Shown in pieces: positions 63,959-64,000 of a stretch of DNA of 64,000 nucleotides. The position numbers and the translations under genes are program-made. The notes below the pieces were generated by a model, which was not told where the DNA came from, made no database searches, and saw only the letters and a program-made list of their open reading frames with translations. The stretch is from assembly GCA_010093685.1 (NCBI GenBank), contig MU006234.1, positions 983,668-1,047,667 on the forward strand, given 5' to 3'. This DNA is from Ophiobolus disseminans (lineage: Eukaryota > Ascomycota > Dothideomycetes > Pleosporales > Phaeosphaeriaceae). How positions within the stretch are numbered: the stretch's first letter is position 1; every line of letters begins with the position of its first letter.

Positions 63959-64000
63959 TCATCTTGGTTGTGTATACAATCGCTCTCCGTAGCTCTTTCA

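Overview
This window looks like nuclear chromosomal DNA of a filamentous ascomycete (Pezizomycotina). The evidence is small GT-AG introns (mostly 47-90 bp), a Rhodopsin-domain (PTH11-like) membrane protein, a DUF6594-type protein, a DUF7025-type AAA ATPase, an IQGAP and a secreted GMC oxidoreductase. The mix of families suggests Dothideomycetes, possibly Pleosporales, but that is inference. No rRNA, convincing tRNA, CRISPR or viral genes were seen. All functions are read from protein motifs; exon joins were worked out by hand from splice sites, reading phase and family consensus.

Layout. 0-10 kb: the 3' end of an unknown gene, a cytochrome P450 (+) and a large IQGAP/Rng2-type cytokinesis scaffold (-). 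10-20 kb: a double retropepsin-like protein (-), a DUF6594 membrane protein (+), IMP dehydrogenase (+), a NUDT19-like Nudix hydrolase (+) and a catalytically degenerate RNase III-like protein (+). 20-28 kb: a PRISE-like short-chain reductase (+), a PTH11-like 7-TM protein (-) and a secreted GMC oxidoreductase (+). 29-38 kb: two tandem paralogous nuclear proteins of unknown function (+) and a degenerate nucleotidyltransferase-like gene with a broken frame (-). 38-50 kb: a bestrophin-like channel (+), then on the minus strand a SET-domain protein, RidA, adenine phosphoribosyltransferase, and a one-ORF fusion of homoserine kinase to AIR synthetase (PurM). 50-61 kb: an AAA+ ATPase (+), a tandem-repeat tract, a multi-TM protein (+), a SET/MYND-like protein (-) and an SMP-30/gluconolactonase (+). 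61-64 kb: two diverged copies of an unknown gene (-). The right-hand copy is split by a 704-bp non-autonomous hAT-type element with perfect 20-bp terminal inverted repeats and an 8-bp target duplication.

Most genes are unlinked housekeeping or accessory functions and no biosynthetic gene cluster is evident. The points most worth following up are the homoserine kinase-AIR synthetase fusion, the hAT insertion at the start of a duplicated gene, the tandem paralog pair at 29.4-34.1 kb, the two-domain retropepsin protein with an internal duplication, and unusual splicing (a GC-AG intron in the bestrophin gene and a 14-nt exon in ridA).
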